Below are positions 15,958 to 28,900 of a stretch of 64,000 bases of DNA, piece by piece. The notes under the pieces are model-generated. The model saw only the letters and a list, made by a program, of their open reading frames with translations. It did not search any database and was not told where the DNA came from. A program made the position numbers and the translations under genes. Every line of letters begins with the position of its first letter. Position 1 is the first letter of the stretch. This stretch comes from DASRHD01 sp035485575 (lineage in GTDB: Bacteria; Verrucomicrobiota; Verrucomicrobiia; Opitutales; Opitutaceae). The stretch lies in NCBI GenBank assembly GCA_035485575.1, contig DATHNW010000033.1, positions 1 through 64,000 on the forward strand, in the 5' to 3' direction.

Positions 15958-16589
15958 CCACGCTCCGGAACTTATCCGTTCTTTTCATCCTTGGCCTGCT
16001 GCCCGCGCTGACGGGTGCCGTGCTCAGGGCGGCCGACTCATCCGATGCCGAGACGCATTTGCGCGAAACCCTCCGCAACACAGTGCTCCAGCTGCGCGAT
16101 GCCCAGAACCAGCTTGCCGCCCTTCAGACCGCCCAGGCCGAAAGCGACCAGCAAAACAAAGCACTGACCGAACAGATTGCGCTGCTGAAGAAACACGCCA
16201 CCGACGACAAGGCGGCGGCGGACAAGACCATCGCCGGGCTCGGGGTCAAGGTCGCCGACCAGAGCGCGGAAATCGCGCAGTTCAAGGAGTCTCTCGAAAA
16301 ATGGAAGGTTGCGTACGGCCAGGCCGCCGATGTCGCGCGCGCCGAGCAGACGCAGCGCGCCAAGCTGGCGGACGACAACCTCGTGTTCGAGCGGCGCGTG
16401 ACCTACCTCGAAACCAAGAACGTGGCGTTGTTCAACCTTGGGAATGAAATCCTGACCCGCTACGAAGAATTCAGCCTCGGGAATGCCCTCGCCGCCAAGG
16501 AACCGTTTGTCGGCGTGACGCGCGTCAAGCTGGAGAACCTCGTCCAGGATTATCAGGACAAGCTGCTCGATCAAAAAGCCACGCCGTGA
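15954..16589 (+). CDS. Secreted coiled-coil protein of the Ton/secretion operon
   Basis: 211 residues from ATG 15954, overlapping the porin stop by four bases. A signal peptide (LSVLFILGLLPALTGAVLRAA) is followed by a long heptad-rich helix (about 35-150, with repeated Leu/Ala at a/d positions such as LRDAQNQLAALQTAQAES). A conserved-looking tail follows (NVALFNLGNEILTRYEEFSLGNALAAKEPFVGVTRVKLENLVQDYQDKLLDQ). No named family recognised. A coiled-coil gene also closes the second Ton cluster (49344-49916), so such a protein may be an accessory of these motors. It is the last gene before a 403-base gap. Confidence 0.75.
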   Translation: MTTLRNLSVLFILGLLPALTGAVLRAADSSDAETHLRETLRNTVLQLRDAQNQLAALQTAQAESDQQNKALTEQIALLKKHATDDKAAADKTIAGLGVKVADQSAEIAQFKESLEKWKVAYGQAADVARAEQTQRAKLADDNLVFERRVTYLETKNVALFNLGNEILTRYEEFSLGNALAAKEPFVGVTRVKLENLVQDYQDKLLDQKATP

Positions 16590-16803
16590 ATCAATCCGGT
16601 TAACCCCTGATGCACCATCACCGTGATTGTCGCTGAGACCGGATATTTTCTGGCCTTGGGCGATCGAACCCCGGCGGTCGCGAAGTACACCGCGGCCGAT
16701 CCGGAATTCTAATCAGCGAATCGAGGAGCCGCAAACCATGCTCATCGCTGCCATTCCTTGTTTGCGGGCTTCCTGCTTAAATTTCCCGGATTCCGGCAGC
16801 ATT

Positions 16804-16841
16804 GTTACAGCGCGGTGACTAATCTGCCGCGAACAGGTGAA
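16804..16841 (+). promoter_or_regulatory. Phased GTNAC boxes before the giant adhesin gene
   Basis: GTTAC at 16804 and GTGAC at 16815 are 11 bp apart and GTGAA at 16837 lies a further 22 bp on. All three are on the same helical face. The first pair nearly repeats the pair at 1858-1873. Confidence 0.5.
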
Positions 16842-16925
16842 ATTCCTGCATGGCCGGCCGCCTCTCTTGACCCTCCCTGCCTGGTGGAAAATTGTGGTTT
16901 TGCAGACCGTTCATGCGTCGATAGG

Positions 16926-16944
16926 GTATCCATATTTTTGATAC
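16926..16944. repeat. 19-bp dyad GTATC-N9-GATAC, copy 2
   Basis: GTATCCATATTTTTGATAC differs from the copy at 3991-4009 at one position. It lies 49-67 bases before the adhesin ATG, a typical place for a core promoter or operator. Confidence 0.55.
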
Positions 16945-16992
16945 AAATTGGGCCTTTCACCTGCGCGCGGCCGGGGGACTCGTCGCTTTACC

Positions 16993-19900
16993 ATGTTCAG
17001 GAAACCCAACTTGCCGTTCGGCTCGGGCGCTCTCTCAACCGCCCTTGGTCTCCTTGTGATTTTGGCCGCAGGCTCCGCCGCCGAAGCCGGTGAAATTTCA
17101 AGGGGCGGCTTTTCCGGCGCCCCCGCGGCTGGAGTGTCGCCCGGCGGAGCCAGCGCAGCGCTGGTGCCGGCCCCGGGCACGACCAGTGCAAAGGACGTGC
17201 TGGCGCGGACAACCCAGGCCTTGCAAGCGGTGCAAAGCATGCAGGCCGCGGCGCGGGCCCTTGCTCTCGCCGGGCCGGATCACCTGCGGCCGGGTCTGCC
17301 GGACGTGCCGGACGGCCTCGCGGCCGGCGGCCTGCAAGTGGCCCTGCACGTGCCGGCCAACCTCGCCAGTCCCCTCGCCGGCGAGGACCCCACGCTCTGG
17401 CAGGGCGCCAGCCTGCCGCAACAGTCGGCCGCGAACGGCCAGACCACCGTCACAATCACGCAGACCGCCCAGCAGGCACTTTTGAACTGGCAGACTTTCA
17501 ACGTCGGCCGGCACACCACACTCAACTTCGACCAGAGCGCTGGCGGCGACAATGTGGGCCAGTGGGTCGCCTTCAACAAAATCGGGCCCGATAGCGCACC
17601 CTCGCAGATCCTCGGAAATATCAACGCACAGGGACAGGTGTATGTGATAAATCCCAACGGCATCATTTTCGGCGGCTCTTCCCAGGTGAATGTCCACGCC
17701 CTGGTCGCCTCCACCCTGCCGATCAACGACAACCTTGTTCAGAACGGGCTGCTCAACAACCCGGATTCGCAGTTTCTGTTTTCAGCGCTGCCGATCCCGG
17801 CCGGAAGCAACGGCACCCCGGCCTTCAACCCCGCACTGCCGTCGAGCGGCCAGCTCGGAAACATCGAAGTCCAGCCCGGGGCCCTTCTCTCCGCGCCGAC
17901 CACACCCGACCATGTCGGCGGCCGCATCGCCCTGATCGGGCCGAATGTAAGCAACGGCGGCACGATCTCGACCCCCGACGGCCAGGCCATCCTCGCGGCG
18001 GGCCTGCAAATCGGGCTGGCCGCGCACAACACCAACGATCCCACCCTGCGCGGCCTGGATGCATATGTCGGCGAGGTATCCGATGCATCGCTGCCCAGCC
18101 AACCCGCGGCCGGCGTGGCGGTCAACGCCGGGACCGCGGCCGATGGCAGCGCCGCGATGGGGCTGATCGATGCGCCGCGCGCCAATGTCACCATGACGGG
18201 CAAGGAGGTCGACCAGTCCGGCGTCATCGACAGCTCCACTTCGGTGGCCTTTAACGGCCGGGTTGATCTGCTGGCGGATTACAATGCGGTGAGCAACGCA
18301 GCTTTCGATCCGACAAATGCGACTTCGCAGCCGTTTTTTGTGCAGTCGGCTGGCACCGTCACACTGGGCTCCGGCAGCGTGACCCAGATTTTGCCCGAGC
18401 TTTCGAGTACGGATCGCACGGTAGGCACCCAGCTGGCGCTGCCGTCCCAGGTCAATCTGCAGGGACAGGTCATCCATCTGGCCTCGAATGCCGTGATTCT
18501 CGCCCCGAATGCCTCCCCGCCATCAGACTCAACCAAACCCGCGCTCGGCCTGGGCGGCGATCCGCTCAAGGCCGGCGTTACGATCAATGCCGGAAACTGG
18601 TTTGCCCGATCCAGCAACCCGGCCGACGGATACGATCTTTTTAACACCAGCGGCCAGATCTATCTCGATCCCAACGCAACAATCGATGTCTCCGGCTCAA
18701 CCGATGTGGCCGCGCCGGTTTCGGAAAACATCGTCGCTGTGCAGTTGCGGGGGGCCGAACTGGCCGATTCGCCCCTGCAACGCGACGGTGCACTGCGCGG
18801 CCAGACCATCGACGTCGATATCCGGCAAACCGGAACCTACAATGGGCAGGGCTGGGTGGGCACACCCCTCGCCGATACGTCAGGTTATATCGGCCTCATC
18901 CAGCGCACGGTGGGCGAATTGACGACGGCGGGTGGCACCGTGGCGCTCAATGCCGGCGGCTCGGTCGTCATGCAGCCCGGCGCCATGATCAACGTGTCGG
19001 GCGGCTCGATCGATTATCAAGCCGGCGTGGTCCAGACTTCCCAGGTCGTGGCCGGAGGGCATATCATGGACATCTCGCAAGCCACGCCCGATCTGGTCTA
19101 TGGCGGCATCTACACCGGCACCTCGACCGTTACCGACGCGAAATGGGGCGTCACAGAAACTTTCACCAGTCCGGTGCTCCTGAGCGGCGCCCATTTCGAA
19201 CAAGGCTACACCCAGGGGGGAAATGGCGGCACGCTCTCCATCACCGCGCCCTCCATGGCACTCGATGGCACTTTGCTCGGCAACACGGTCTCGGGCCCAT
19301 GGCAGCGCACAAATCCGGCGCTATCCAGCACCTTGTCCTTGGCCTTTCAGGCGCAGGACCCAACTTATGCCGGCTTTCCTTTCTTCTCCCCGACTCCACC
19401 GGCTATTTTCATCCAGCCGGACACCAGCCTGCCTCCGGCCGGCTCCTTCACCCTCGATTCTTCGGGCAATCCTTCACCGCTGCCTGTGAACCGCCAGACC
19501 GAGGTCGATCTGTCGCCAGACCTCGTCAATAAAAACGGCTTCGGGAATCTCTTCATCGATAACCGGGATGGCAATATCACCGTCCCGGCCGGCAGCGACC
19601 TCACCGCCGCACCTGGCGGTTCGATCACATTGAACGCGGACAATCTCGACCTTGAAGGCCGGCTGACCGCGCCGGGCGGAAGCTTGAGCCTCGGCGCTTA
19701 TGATATCTCGCCATCCACCGTAAATGCGCTGAACAGCACCGACGGACCGACTCCACCCGCCGCGGCCGGCCGCGGCAGCTTCACGCTGGGCGCCGGAGCC
19801 GCCTTGAGCACCGCCGGTCTGATCGTCGATGATCGCTCCAGCTCGCCTTCCTCCGACAGCCTGCCGCTGGTGACCAAAGGCGGAACGATCACAATCAGCA

Positions 19901-22900
19901 GCTTCACCGCCGATCTCCAGGAGGGCAGTTCACTCGATGTTTCCGGTGGAGTCGCCGTCAGCGCAACCGGCAAGCCCACCTATGGCCAGGGTGGCGCCAT
20001 CAGCATCAGCGCGGGTCAGGATTTGACCATACCCTCGGTCCTTTACGCACCCACCGGTCCCGACGCGCCGGCCCTGACACTCGGCGCAAGCCTCGCCGGA
20101 TATTCGGGCGGCACGGGCGGCGCGCTCAATCTTCTGGCGCCGCTGATTCAAATCGGCGGAACGGCCTTGCTGAACGGCGACACCAGCGGGAACACCTTGT
20201 GGCTGAATGCAACGGCTTCCGATGGCAGTCTTTTGAAGCCCGACTTCTTCAGCCAGGGTGGCTTCAGCAGCTTCAGTCTGACCGGCCTTGGCGCCACAAC
20301 CACTTTGGCCAATCAGTATCTTCCCGCCATCTATATTGCGCCCAATACCAATATCGCACCATTGGTGAAAAATTGGCTGATCAGATCAGATGCGGCGGCT
20401 AGCAACGATATAGTGCTGACGCCAACTTTGCAGCCAGCGGGTGTGCGTACGCCAATCAATCTCGCCTTCAAAACACTGCCGGCTGGCGTGACTGATTTTT
20501 TCAATAGCACTCTATTGATTCGCGGCGACATAGTGATGCAAGCGGGCGCCACCATTAAAACCGATCCGCAGATCGATCCTACCCACGGCGTCGCCTTCGC
20601 AGGCAATACCGTGACCGTACTGGGAACAATCGTCGCACCAGGCGGCACAATCTCAATCAAAGGCGGCAGTTCGACCATCATTAGCACCGCGGCTCCTCAA
20701 CAAGCTCTTCCGACGGTGGACCTCGGTCCATCGAGCGTGTTGGATGCAAGCGGCACAACAGTATTAACGCCTGATACCACTGGACGGAGCCTTCACACCG
20801 GCACGGTGCTGGCGGGAGGCAATATTGCCGTTTCCGGCAATATCGTGGCAGAGGGCGGCGCCATTCTGGATGTCTCCGGCGCAAGCGATGTCCTCGATCT
20901 TCCCGTGTCTTATGGCACGGCCAGCGCATCACTCAGCCCCACCACAAGCGCCCCGGTCATGTCCACCCGAGTCGACAGCAATGGAGGCAAGATCACGCTA
21001 AATGGAGCGGAAGAGCTGTTCACGGATGCCACCTTGGAAGGTGCGGCCGGCGGACCCTCGGCCGCCGGCGGTAACCTGACCATTTCTTCGGGCGATTTTC
21101 GCATCGCCGGCGCCGCTCCGGCTCCGGCGGAGACGGCTTTGACCGTGCAGCAAAGCGGACCCACCATTCCCGCCTCCTACACCGCCACCGGGCAGGCCGT
21201 GATCGGCAATGCGGTCAACCTCACCAATCCGGAAACGGGGCACTTTGCCGCCGATAGCTTCAACGCGAGCGGCTTTGATTCGCTCACCTTGAAAACCATC
21301 CAGTCCGGCGGTGATGGCGGCGCCCTCCAATTCTCCGGCCCGGTCACCCTCCAGGCCCGCCGCAGCCTGACCATCGGCAATGGCGGCGTCATCTCCGCCG
21401 ATTCCCCTGTGAGCCTGATCGCACCGTACGTCGCGATCGGCGGACCCTTCCAATTACCGCAGCCGCCTTCAGGCACTCCGGACACCCTGACCGGAAATAT
21501 CGCGCCCCATTATGGGGCCGGCGCGCTCGCCGTCACCGCTTCCGACCTCATCGACATTGGCAACCTGTCCCTCCAGAACATCGGCACGGCGAGTTTCCAT
21601 GCGCCCACGGGCGATATTCGCGGCGACGGCACTCTCGATGTGGATGGCAATGTCACGCTGCAGGCGGGCCAGGTTTATGCGCCGACAGCGGTTGATTTCA
21701 CCATCGCCGCCTACAATGACCAATCCGGCGGCACGGCTCCCAGCAGCAGTGGCTATGGCTCGATCACGATCGCGGCCGGTCAGGCTAGCCGGCCGTTGCC
21801 GCTTTCCGCCGGCGGCACACTGGGCCTCTATGCCCCAACCATCACCCAAGACGGAATTTTGCGCGCACCGATCGGCACGATCAACCTCGGCCGCAACAAT
21901 TCGAGCCCGGGAGATCTTCTCACCGGCCAGCCTCTTCCTTCGACCCAGCAACTCACGCTGGCGCCCGGCAGCGTCACCTCCGTGTCGGCGGTGGATCCCA
22001 TGACCGGACAGGATTTGACCATTCCCTATGGCATCATTCTTAACGGCACCTCCTGGATTGATCCAACCGGCACGGATATCACGGTTACCGGGAACGGCGG
22101 GGCGGGCGCAGGCGTGCCGGCCAAGGCCGTCAATATCACAGCGGCAAAGGTGGACGATGAAGCCGGCTCCACGATCGATCTCAGCGGGGGCGGCGATCTC
22201 TATGCCTATCGCTGGGTCACCGGCACGGGGGGGACCAAGGATATTCTTGGCTCGTCGTCGGGCTTCGCGGTCATTCCCGGCTACGCGGCCGACTACGCCC
22301 CGTTTGCTCCCTATAATAATAGCAGCAGTAATTTCATCTCCCCTGATCCCAGCGATAGCACAAAAACAATTACCGACACGGGATACACCAACAGCGCGCT
22401 GTCCGTTGGCGATCAAATCTACCTCGGCGCCAGCAACGGCCTGCCGGCCGGAGTCTACACGTTGCTGCCCGCACGCTACGCGCTGCTGCCAGGCGCTTTT
22501 CTCATCATTCCGAAAGGCGGCGCTCCCACCGGCACGGTGGCACGGCCCGATGGATCGAGCCTCGTCTCGGGCTACCAGTTCAACTCCCTCAATTCCGCAC
22601 GGACGGGGTCGCCACTGTTTACCTCCTTCGAAGTTGCGCCCCAGTCGGTCGTGCGAACGCGCGCCGAATACGACGACTCCTTTGCCAACAATTTCTTAAG
22701 CCAGAGCGCACAGGCCCAGAATCTGGCAATACCGCGCCTTCCGCTCGATGCCGGCCAGTTGGTGCTGGCCGCGACCCAGGCCATGAACATCGAAGGCTCG
22801 CTCACCGCACCGGCGCCAGCCGGCGGCCGCGGCAGCCTGGTCGATATCAGCAGCCCGATTGACATCTTGATTGCCGCTCCGGGTGTCACCGACCCGAACC

Positions 22901-25900
22901 GCCTGGTTCTCGATTCATCCGGGCTCAGCCATTTCGGCGCCGACAGCCTGCTGATCGGCGGTATCCGCCAGACTGGAATCAACGGGACGACGGTCACGGT
23001 CACGACCAACAACCTGACGGTCGATAATGCCGGCACGCCGCTGGCCGGACCGGATATTATCCTGACCGCAAACCAGAATCTGACCCTTGCTCCCGGCGCC
23101 GAGGTGGAGCAAGGCACCCGCACGCTATCCGGTCCGGCCGAAACGCTCCTGCTCGGCAAGGTCGATTCGAGCAATAATGTCCTGGTGAGTGGCGATGGCA
23201 CACTCCTGCGAGTCAGCAGCGATCCCGCGGCGCAAATTGTCCGTTCAGGCGTGGATTCATCCATAGCTCCACAAATGACCATTGGAGCGGGGGCAAAAAT
23301 TAACGGCGCAAGCGTGACACTCGATTCGACCAGCGCCACCGCGCTCGATCCAGCTGCCACACTGGGCGGCCAGGCCATCATTCTCGACAGCGGGCAAATC
23401 AGCCTGCAGCTCGGCACCAGCGGCAACCCGCAAGGTTTGGTGCTGTCGAGCGAAACACTGCAAACGCTGCAGAATGCCGCGACTTCGCTATCGCTGTTGA
23501 GCTATTCCTCGATCGATATTTACGGAGCCGGCCAGGTCGGCGCGCTCGATTCCGCCGGGCAACCCGCATTTGCAAGTCTGGCGCTCCACGCCGGCGAAAT
23601 CCGCGGCTTCAACGCCGGAGGCGGCAGCGTGACTTTTTCCGCGCAGAACATCCTCCTCGACAACCGCCCGAACGGGGCTGGTTTCGGAGCGGTGATCGCG
23701 CCGAATGGCACCCTCGTCTTCAACGCCGGCACCCTCCAGCTGGGAGCCGGTCAACTCGATGTGGACCAGTACGCGAAAGTTTCCTTGAACGCGTCCCATG
23801 GCATTCTCATGCAAGGCGCAGGCGACCTGACCGCACAAGGAGATCTGAATTTCACCGCGCCGGTGATCACCGGCGCCAGCGCGGCCAGTCAAAAGATCAC
23901 CGCCGGCGGCGCCCTGACGCTGCAGTCAACAGGGACAACCTCCATGGCAACTCCCGGTCTGGGCGCCAGCCTGACTTTGCAAGGCGCCAGCATCACGGAT
24001 AACAGTTCTATTTTACTGCCCAGCGGATCCCTGGCCCTGCACGCCACGGGCGGGGATGTCTCGGTGGGCGGCTCGCTTGATGTCAGCGGCACGGCGCAAA
24101 CCTTCTTCGACTCGATCAAATACACGAATGGCGGCCAGATCAGCCTGACCTCGGATACCGGCAGCATCATTTTGGACGCCGGCAGCACCGTCAACGTCGC
24201 AGCCCAGTCCGGGGCAGGCAATGCCGGCAGCCTGTCCATCAACGCATCGAATGGCAGCTTCACTAATGACGGTACTTTGGCGGCCCAAGGCGGCGCGGGC
24301 GGCCAGAACGGAACGTTTGCTCTCGACGTCGGCCGCCTTCCAGGCGGGAGCCTCGGCTCGCTCAGCGACAAGCTTTTCAACGGAGGTTTCACGCAGTCGT
24401 TGTCCATTCGCGACCGGACCGACCCCCTGGTCACCATCGACGGCCCGACAACGGCCCATGCCTTCAATCTTTCGGCCGACCAGGGTTCGATCGACATTGC
24501 CGGAACAGGCGTGATCAATGCTAGCGGCGCAACCGGCGGCACCATCGGCCTTGAGGCGTCTGGCAGCATCACGCTGTTGCCCGGCTCGCTCCTGACCGCC
24601 GCGGGACAAAATTTCGATGATGCCGGCGAGGGCGGGGCGATCTCACTCGAAGCCGGCTCATACGAAGCGGGCACCGGGGTGAACACCAGTGCGATCGTCG
24701 ACATCCAATCCGGCGCAAAAATCGACCTGTCGGTCGCGAGCAATACCCCCGCAAGCGCCGGTCTCGGTGACTTCGCCGGCACACTGCACCTGCGCGAGTC
24801 GCAGGCGGCCTTCGGCACAGGCGCCCAATTCAGTTCGCTCGGCAGTAGCGTCAATGGCGCCTCAAGCATCGTGCTCGAGGGCTTCCAGGTTTACGATCTG
24901 TCCGGCACCAATGGAGCGAGTTCCACGAATGGAGCCATCACCAGCATCGGGTCCGGCGGCGTCATCGACAGCACGGTCGAGAACGCCATCAAGAGCAATG
25001 GCACCGCCTTCGCCAATAACATCAACCCGGCATTGCCCGGCAACGCCCTCTTCCACGTCGAGCCCGGCGCCGAGATCATCAACCAGGGCACGGCCACGAA
25101 TACCATCGCGACCCTCTACTCGAGTAATGCCACCAGCGGCAGCTCCATCGCCATCAGCGTGCCCAAGGCCAGCACCATCACCCTCCCGGTGCCCGGCGGA
25201 ATTTTTGCCGGCGACACGATCAAGCTCTCCGGCACCAATCTTTCCTTCACCGTTAATTTTGCGGACGGCAGCGCCCCGGTGACGGTCGGCAGCGGCGGGA
25301 CCTTCACCGCCGATGCGCGGCTGGTGAAATCGATCGCTTTTCAGAACACCTCCGCGACCACCGTGAGAACCGGCACGCTTTTGTTCTCCGCGGGCAGCGT
25401 TCCGGTGGCGGTGATTGTTCCCGCCGGCCTCACCCCCACGCTGAGCAATAACAATACGACGAAAATCACGACCGCCGCCGGCGACCTCACCCTGGCCAAT
25501 ACCTGGGATCTCTCGACCTATCGCTTCGGCCCGAATCAGGAGCCGGGCATCCTGACCCTGCGGGCCCAAGGCAACCTGGTCTTCAATTTCGACGCCAGCC
25601 TCAGTGATGGCTTCGATCCCTCCAACCCGGTCGACGCGGGCAATCCGTTGTGGACCGCCCAGCTGCTGCCGGCCGGTTCGCGCTCCTGGTCCTACCAGCT
25701 GGCGGCCGGAGCCGACTATGGCGCAGCCGATGCCTTGCGGGTCCAGCCTTTGGCCGCGCTCGGCTCCACGTCGGGCTCGCTCCTGCTCGGGCAGGGTAGC
25801 GCCGTTCTCACCACCCCCGCCAGCCAGGCTAAAACCACGCGGGCTTTGTTGATCCCCTTGAATTATCAGGTGATCCGCACCGGCACAGGCGACATCGACA

Positions 25901-28900
25901 TTTCCGCCGGTCGCGACGTGCAGTTGCTTAATTCACTGGCCACGATCTATACGGCCGGCACGGCAGCGGTCCCGTTGGCCGGCTTCGACCTGCCAAATGC
26001 ATCCTACACCAACAAAGGGGTGGGCCCGGTGCAGCAGTCCTCAACCACGGCCAATCCTTATGCGCCGCAGTATAGTTTGAACGGGGGCAACGTGACCATC
26101 TCGGCGCAAAATGACATTGCGCACCTGAATGCCGACGGGACGCCGGACTCTTCCAAGGAAATGCCCACCAACTGGCTGTATCGTCGCGGCGATGTCGACT
26201 CAAGCGGCCTGTTCGGAACCGTGAAAACAAGCGCCGCGGCCTCCCAGGTGGCTTCGACCTCCTGGTGGATCGATTTCAGCAATTTCTTCGAAGGCATCGG
26301 CGCCCTGGGTGGAGGCAATGTCACCCTTACGGCCGGGCACGATGTCAGCAACGTCGATGCGGTCGTGCCGACCAATGCCCGGATGCCGGGCAAGGATTCC
26401 GGCGGAAACCCCATCGCCCCGAGCGCCTCCAGCCTGGTCGAGCTCGGTGGCGGCGATCTGCAGGTGAACGCCAGCCACGACATCGACGGCGGTGTTTATT
26501 ATGTTGAGCGGGGAACCGGAACCCTCGATGCCGGCGGCAGCATCCATACAAATGCGACGCGCTCGACCCTGTCGGTGACGGATGCCACGGCGTTGAATGG
26601 CGCGTCCGATCCGACCACCTGGCTGCCGACCACCCTCTTTCTCGGCCAGGGCCGCTTCGACGTTTCCGCCGGCGGCGACATCCTGCTCGGTTCAGTCGCC
26701 AATCCCTTTCTCCTGCCCCAGGGAATCAACAACGGCTACTTCCTGAAGACCTATTTTTCCACCCTTGCTCCGACCGATGCCCTGAGCGTAAGTTCACTCG
26801 ATGGCGACGTGACCTTCCATGAAGGCACAGCGGATGTTTCGGACGGCTCCCTCGCCGGCTGGTATGCCAATATCCTGGTGAACACCACCGGGACACTCGC
26901 AGCCAACAGCCAGCCCTGGCTGCGGCTGGTCGAGACCGGCCGGGCGCTGAATGGACTCTTCACGCCGGCCGCGACCCTCCTGCCGGGCACGCTCAAGGTA
27001 ACCGCCTTTTCAGGCGACATCAATTTTGTGAATGACCTCACCCTCTCGCCCTCGGCGACGGGAACGCTTGATCTCGTCGCGACCGGATCGCTCAACGGAC
27101 TCCAGCCATCCAACCTGCAGAATGACACCATGGTGCATGACGACAGCAGCAATCCCTACGTTTGGAGTCCGGGCACGATCAATTTTTCCGATGCCGATCC
27201 CGGCCGGATTCCGGGGCCCGACTCGCCCCACGGTCTGCCGACGGCGCTGGCCGTGACGCCTGTGACCTCGGATCCGACGCCAAGCATCACGGTTCTCTCC
27301 ACCGATACGGGCGCCACCAGCGGCCCAAACGCCGTGCTGCAAACCAAACAGGCGCTGCATGCCGGTGTTCCGCTCGACCCAGGCGATCCCAATTCCCCCC
27401 TTGGCCCGCTGCATGCCGGTGATACGACCGGGCCGGCCCATCTCTATGCGTTGGATGGAAACATTTCCGGGCTCACCTTGTTCTCGGCCAAAGCGGCGCA
27501 GATCGTAGCCGGAAGCGATATCACCGATGTCGGACTTTATTTGCAGAATGCACAGGCGAATGATGTCAGCGTGGTCTCGGCCGGTCGCGATATTGTCGCT
27601 TACAATCTGAATTCGCCCTTGCGTCTGGCCGCACAAACACCCGGCAACACCCTGCCCTCCGATTCGCAGCAGACCGGCGACATCCAGATCAGCGGGCCGG
27701 GCACGCTCGAAGTGCTCGCCGGGCGAAACCTCGACCTCGGGGCAGCCGTTGACCAGCTGGTGCCCGATGGCACCCAGGTGGGCATCTCCAGTGTTGGCAA
27801 CACCCGCAACCCCTATCTGCCGTTTGCCGGAGCCGATGTCATTGTCGGGGCGGGCATCGGGGACGCCGCCGCCGGGCTCGATCGCAGTCCACTCGATTTC
27901 CCGAGTCTTATCGCACAATTCATAAATCCGGCGAGCGGCGGCGCCGAAGCCGCCCGTTACCTTCCGGTGCTGGGCCCGATGCTCGGCCTGACCGGCGCCA
28001 GCGATTCGCAAATCTGGAACGCCTTCACCGGATTGCCGGCGGAACAGGAGGATAGCCTGGCCCTGGACGTTCTCTTCCTCGTGCTGCGCGACGCGGGACG
28101 CGACCACAATAATCCCGCCAGCCCGAACTTTGGCAATTACGACACTGGCTTCGCCGCGATCGCATCCCTCTTCCCCAGCAATGCCTGGCAGGGTGACATT
28201 TCGCTCTCTTCGCGCGAGATCCGGACCACGAATGGCGGCGGAATCAGCCTTTTCGCGCCGGGCGGCGGACTTTCACTCGGCCACGATTTGAAACCGCAGG
28301 ACAGCGGTCCTCCCCCCGGCATCGTCACCGAACACGGTGGAGACATTTCGATTTTTACCCGGGACAGTGTTGAGGTCGGCGTTTCACGCATCTTCACCCT
28401 GCGCGGTGGCAACGAGATCATCTGGTCCTCCGACGGAAATATCGCCGCCGGATCATCGTCGAAAACCGTGCAGTCGGCGCCCCCCACCCGCGTGCTCATC
28501 GATCCGCAGAGCGGTGACGTCAAGACCGACCTCGCCGGGCTGGCCACGGGCGGCGGTATCGGAGTTTTGGATACGGTTTCGGACGTGCCGGCCGGCGACG
28601 TGGATTTGATTGCCCCGGCCGGCACCATTGATGCGGGCGACGCGGGGATCCGGGCTTCCGGCAATCTCAATGTCGCCGCGGTCCAGGTTCTCAACGCCAG
28701 CAACATTCAGACGGGTGGAAAAAGCACCGGCACACCGGCGGCGCCGGCGGCGCCCAGCCTGGGCAGCCTCACGGCGGGGGCCAACACCGCCGCGGCCGCG
28801 ACAAATGCGGCGGACGAAGCCGCCAGACAGCAGGCCCGCGGCCAGTCCCAGCCGCAGGACCTCCCCTCGATCATCACCGTAGAGGTTCTTGGCTACGGCG

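Larger units (their letters stand above)
16590..16992 (+). promoter_or_regulatory. 403-bp control region of the giant adhesin gene
   Basis: No gene is seen here. In order it holds paired GTNAC boxes (16804 and 16815), the CCGCGAACAGGTGAA element (16827-16841), CATGCG (16912-16917), and the 19-bp GTATC-GATAC dyad (16926-16944), which ends 48 bases before the ATG. The same order is seen before the LolA-like gene at 3875-4009. No good terminator hairpin for the preceding operon is visible, so some read-through is possible. Confidence 0.55.

Noticed and set aside
17437..28700. Repetitive Gly/Ser/Thr-rich sequence as possible tandem DNA repeats or CRISPR
   Set aside because: The repetition is at the protein level (beta-helix turns) and irregular; I found no identical DNA repeats with constant spacing.
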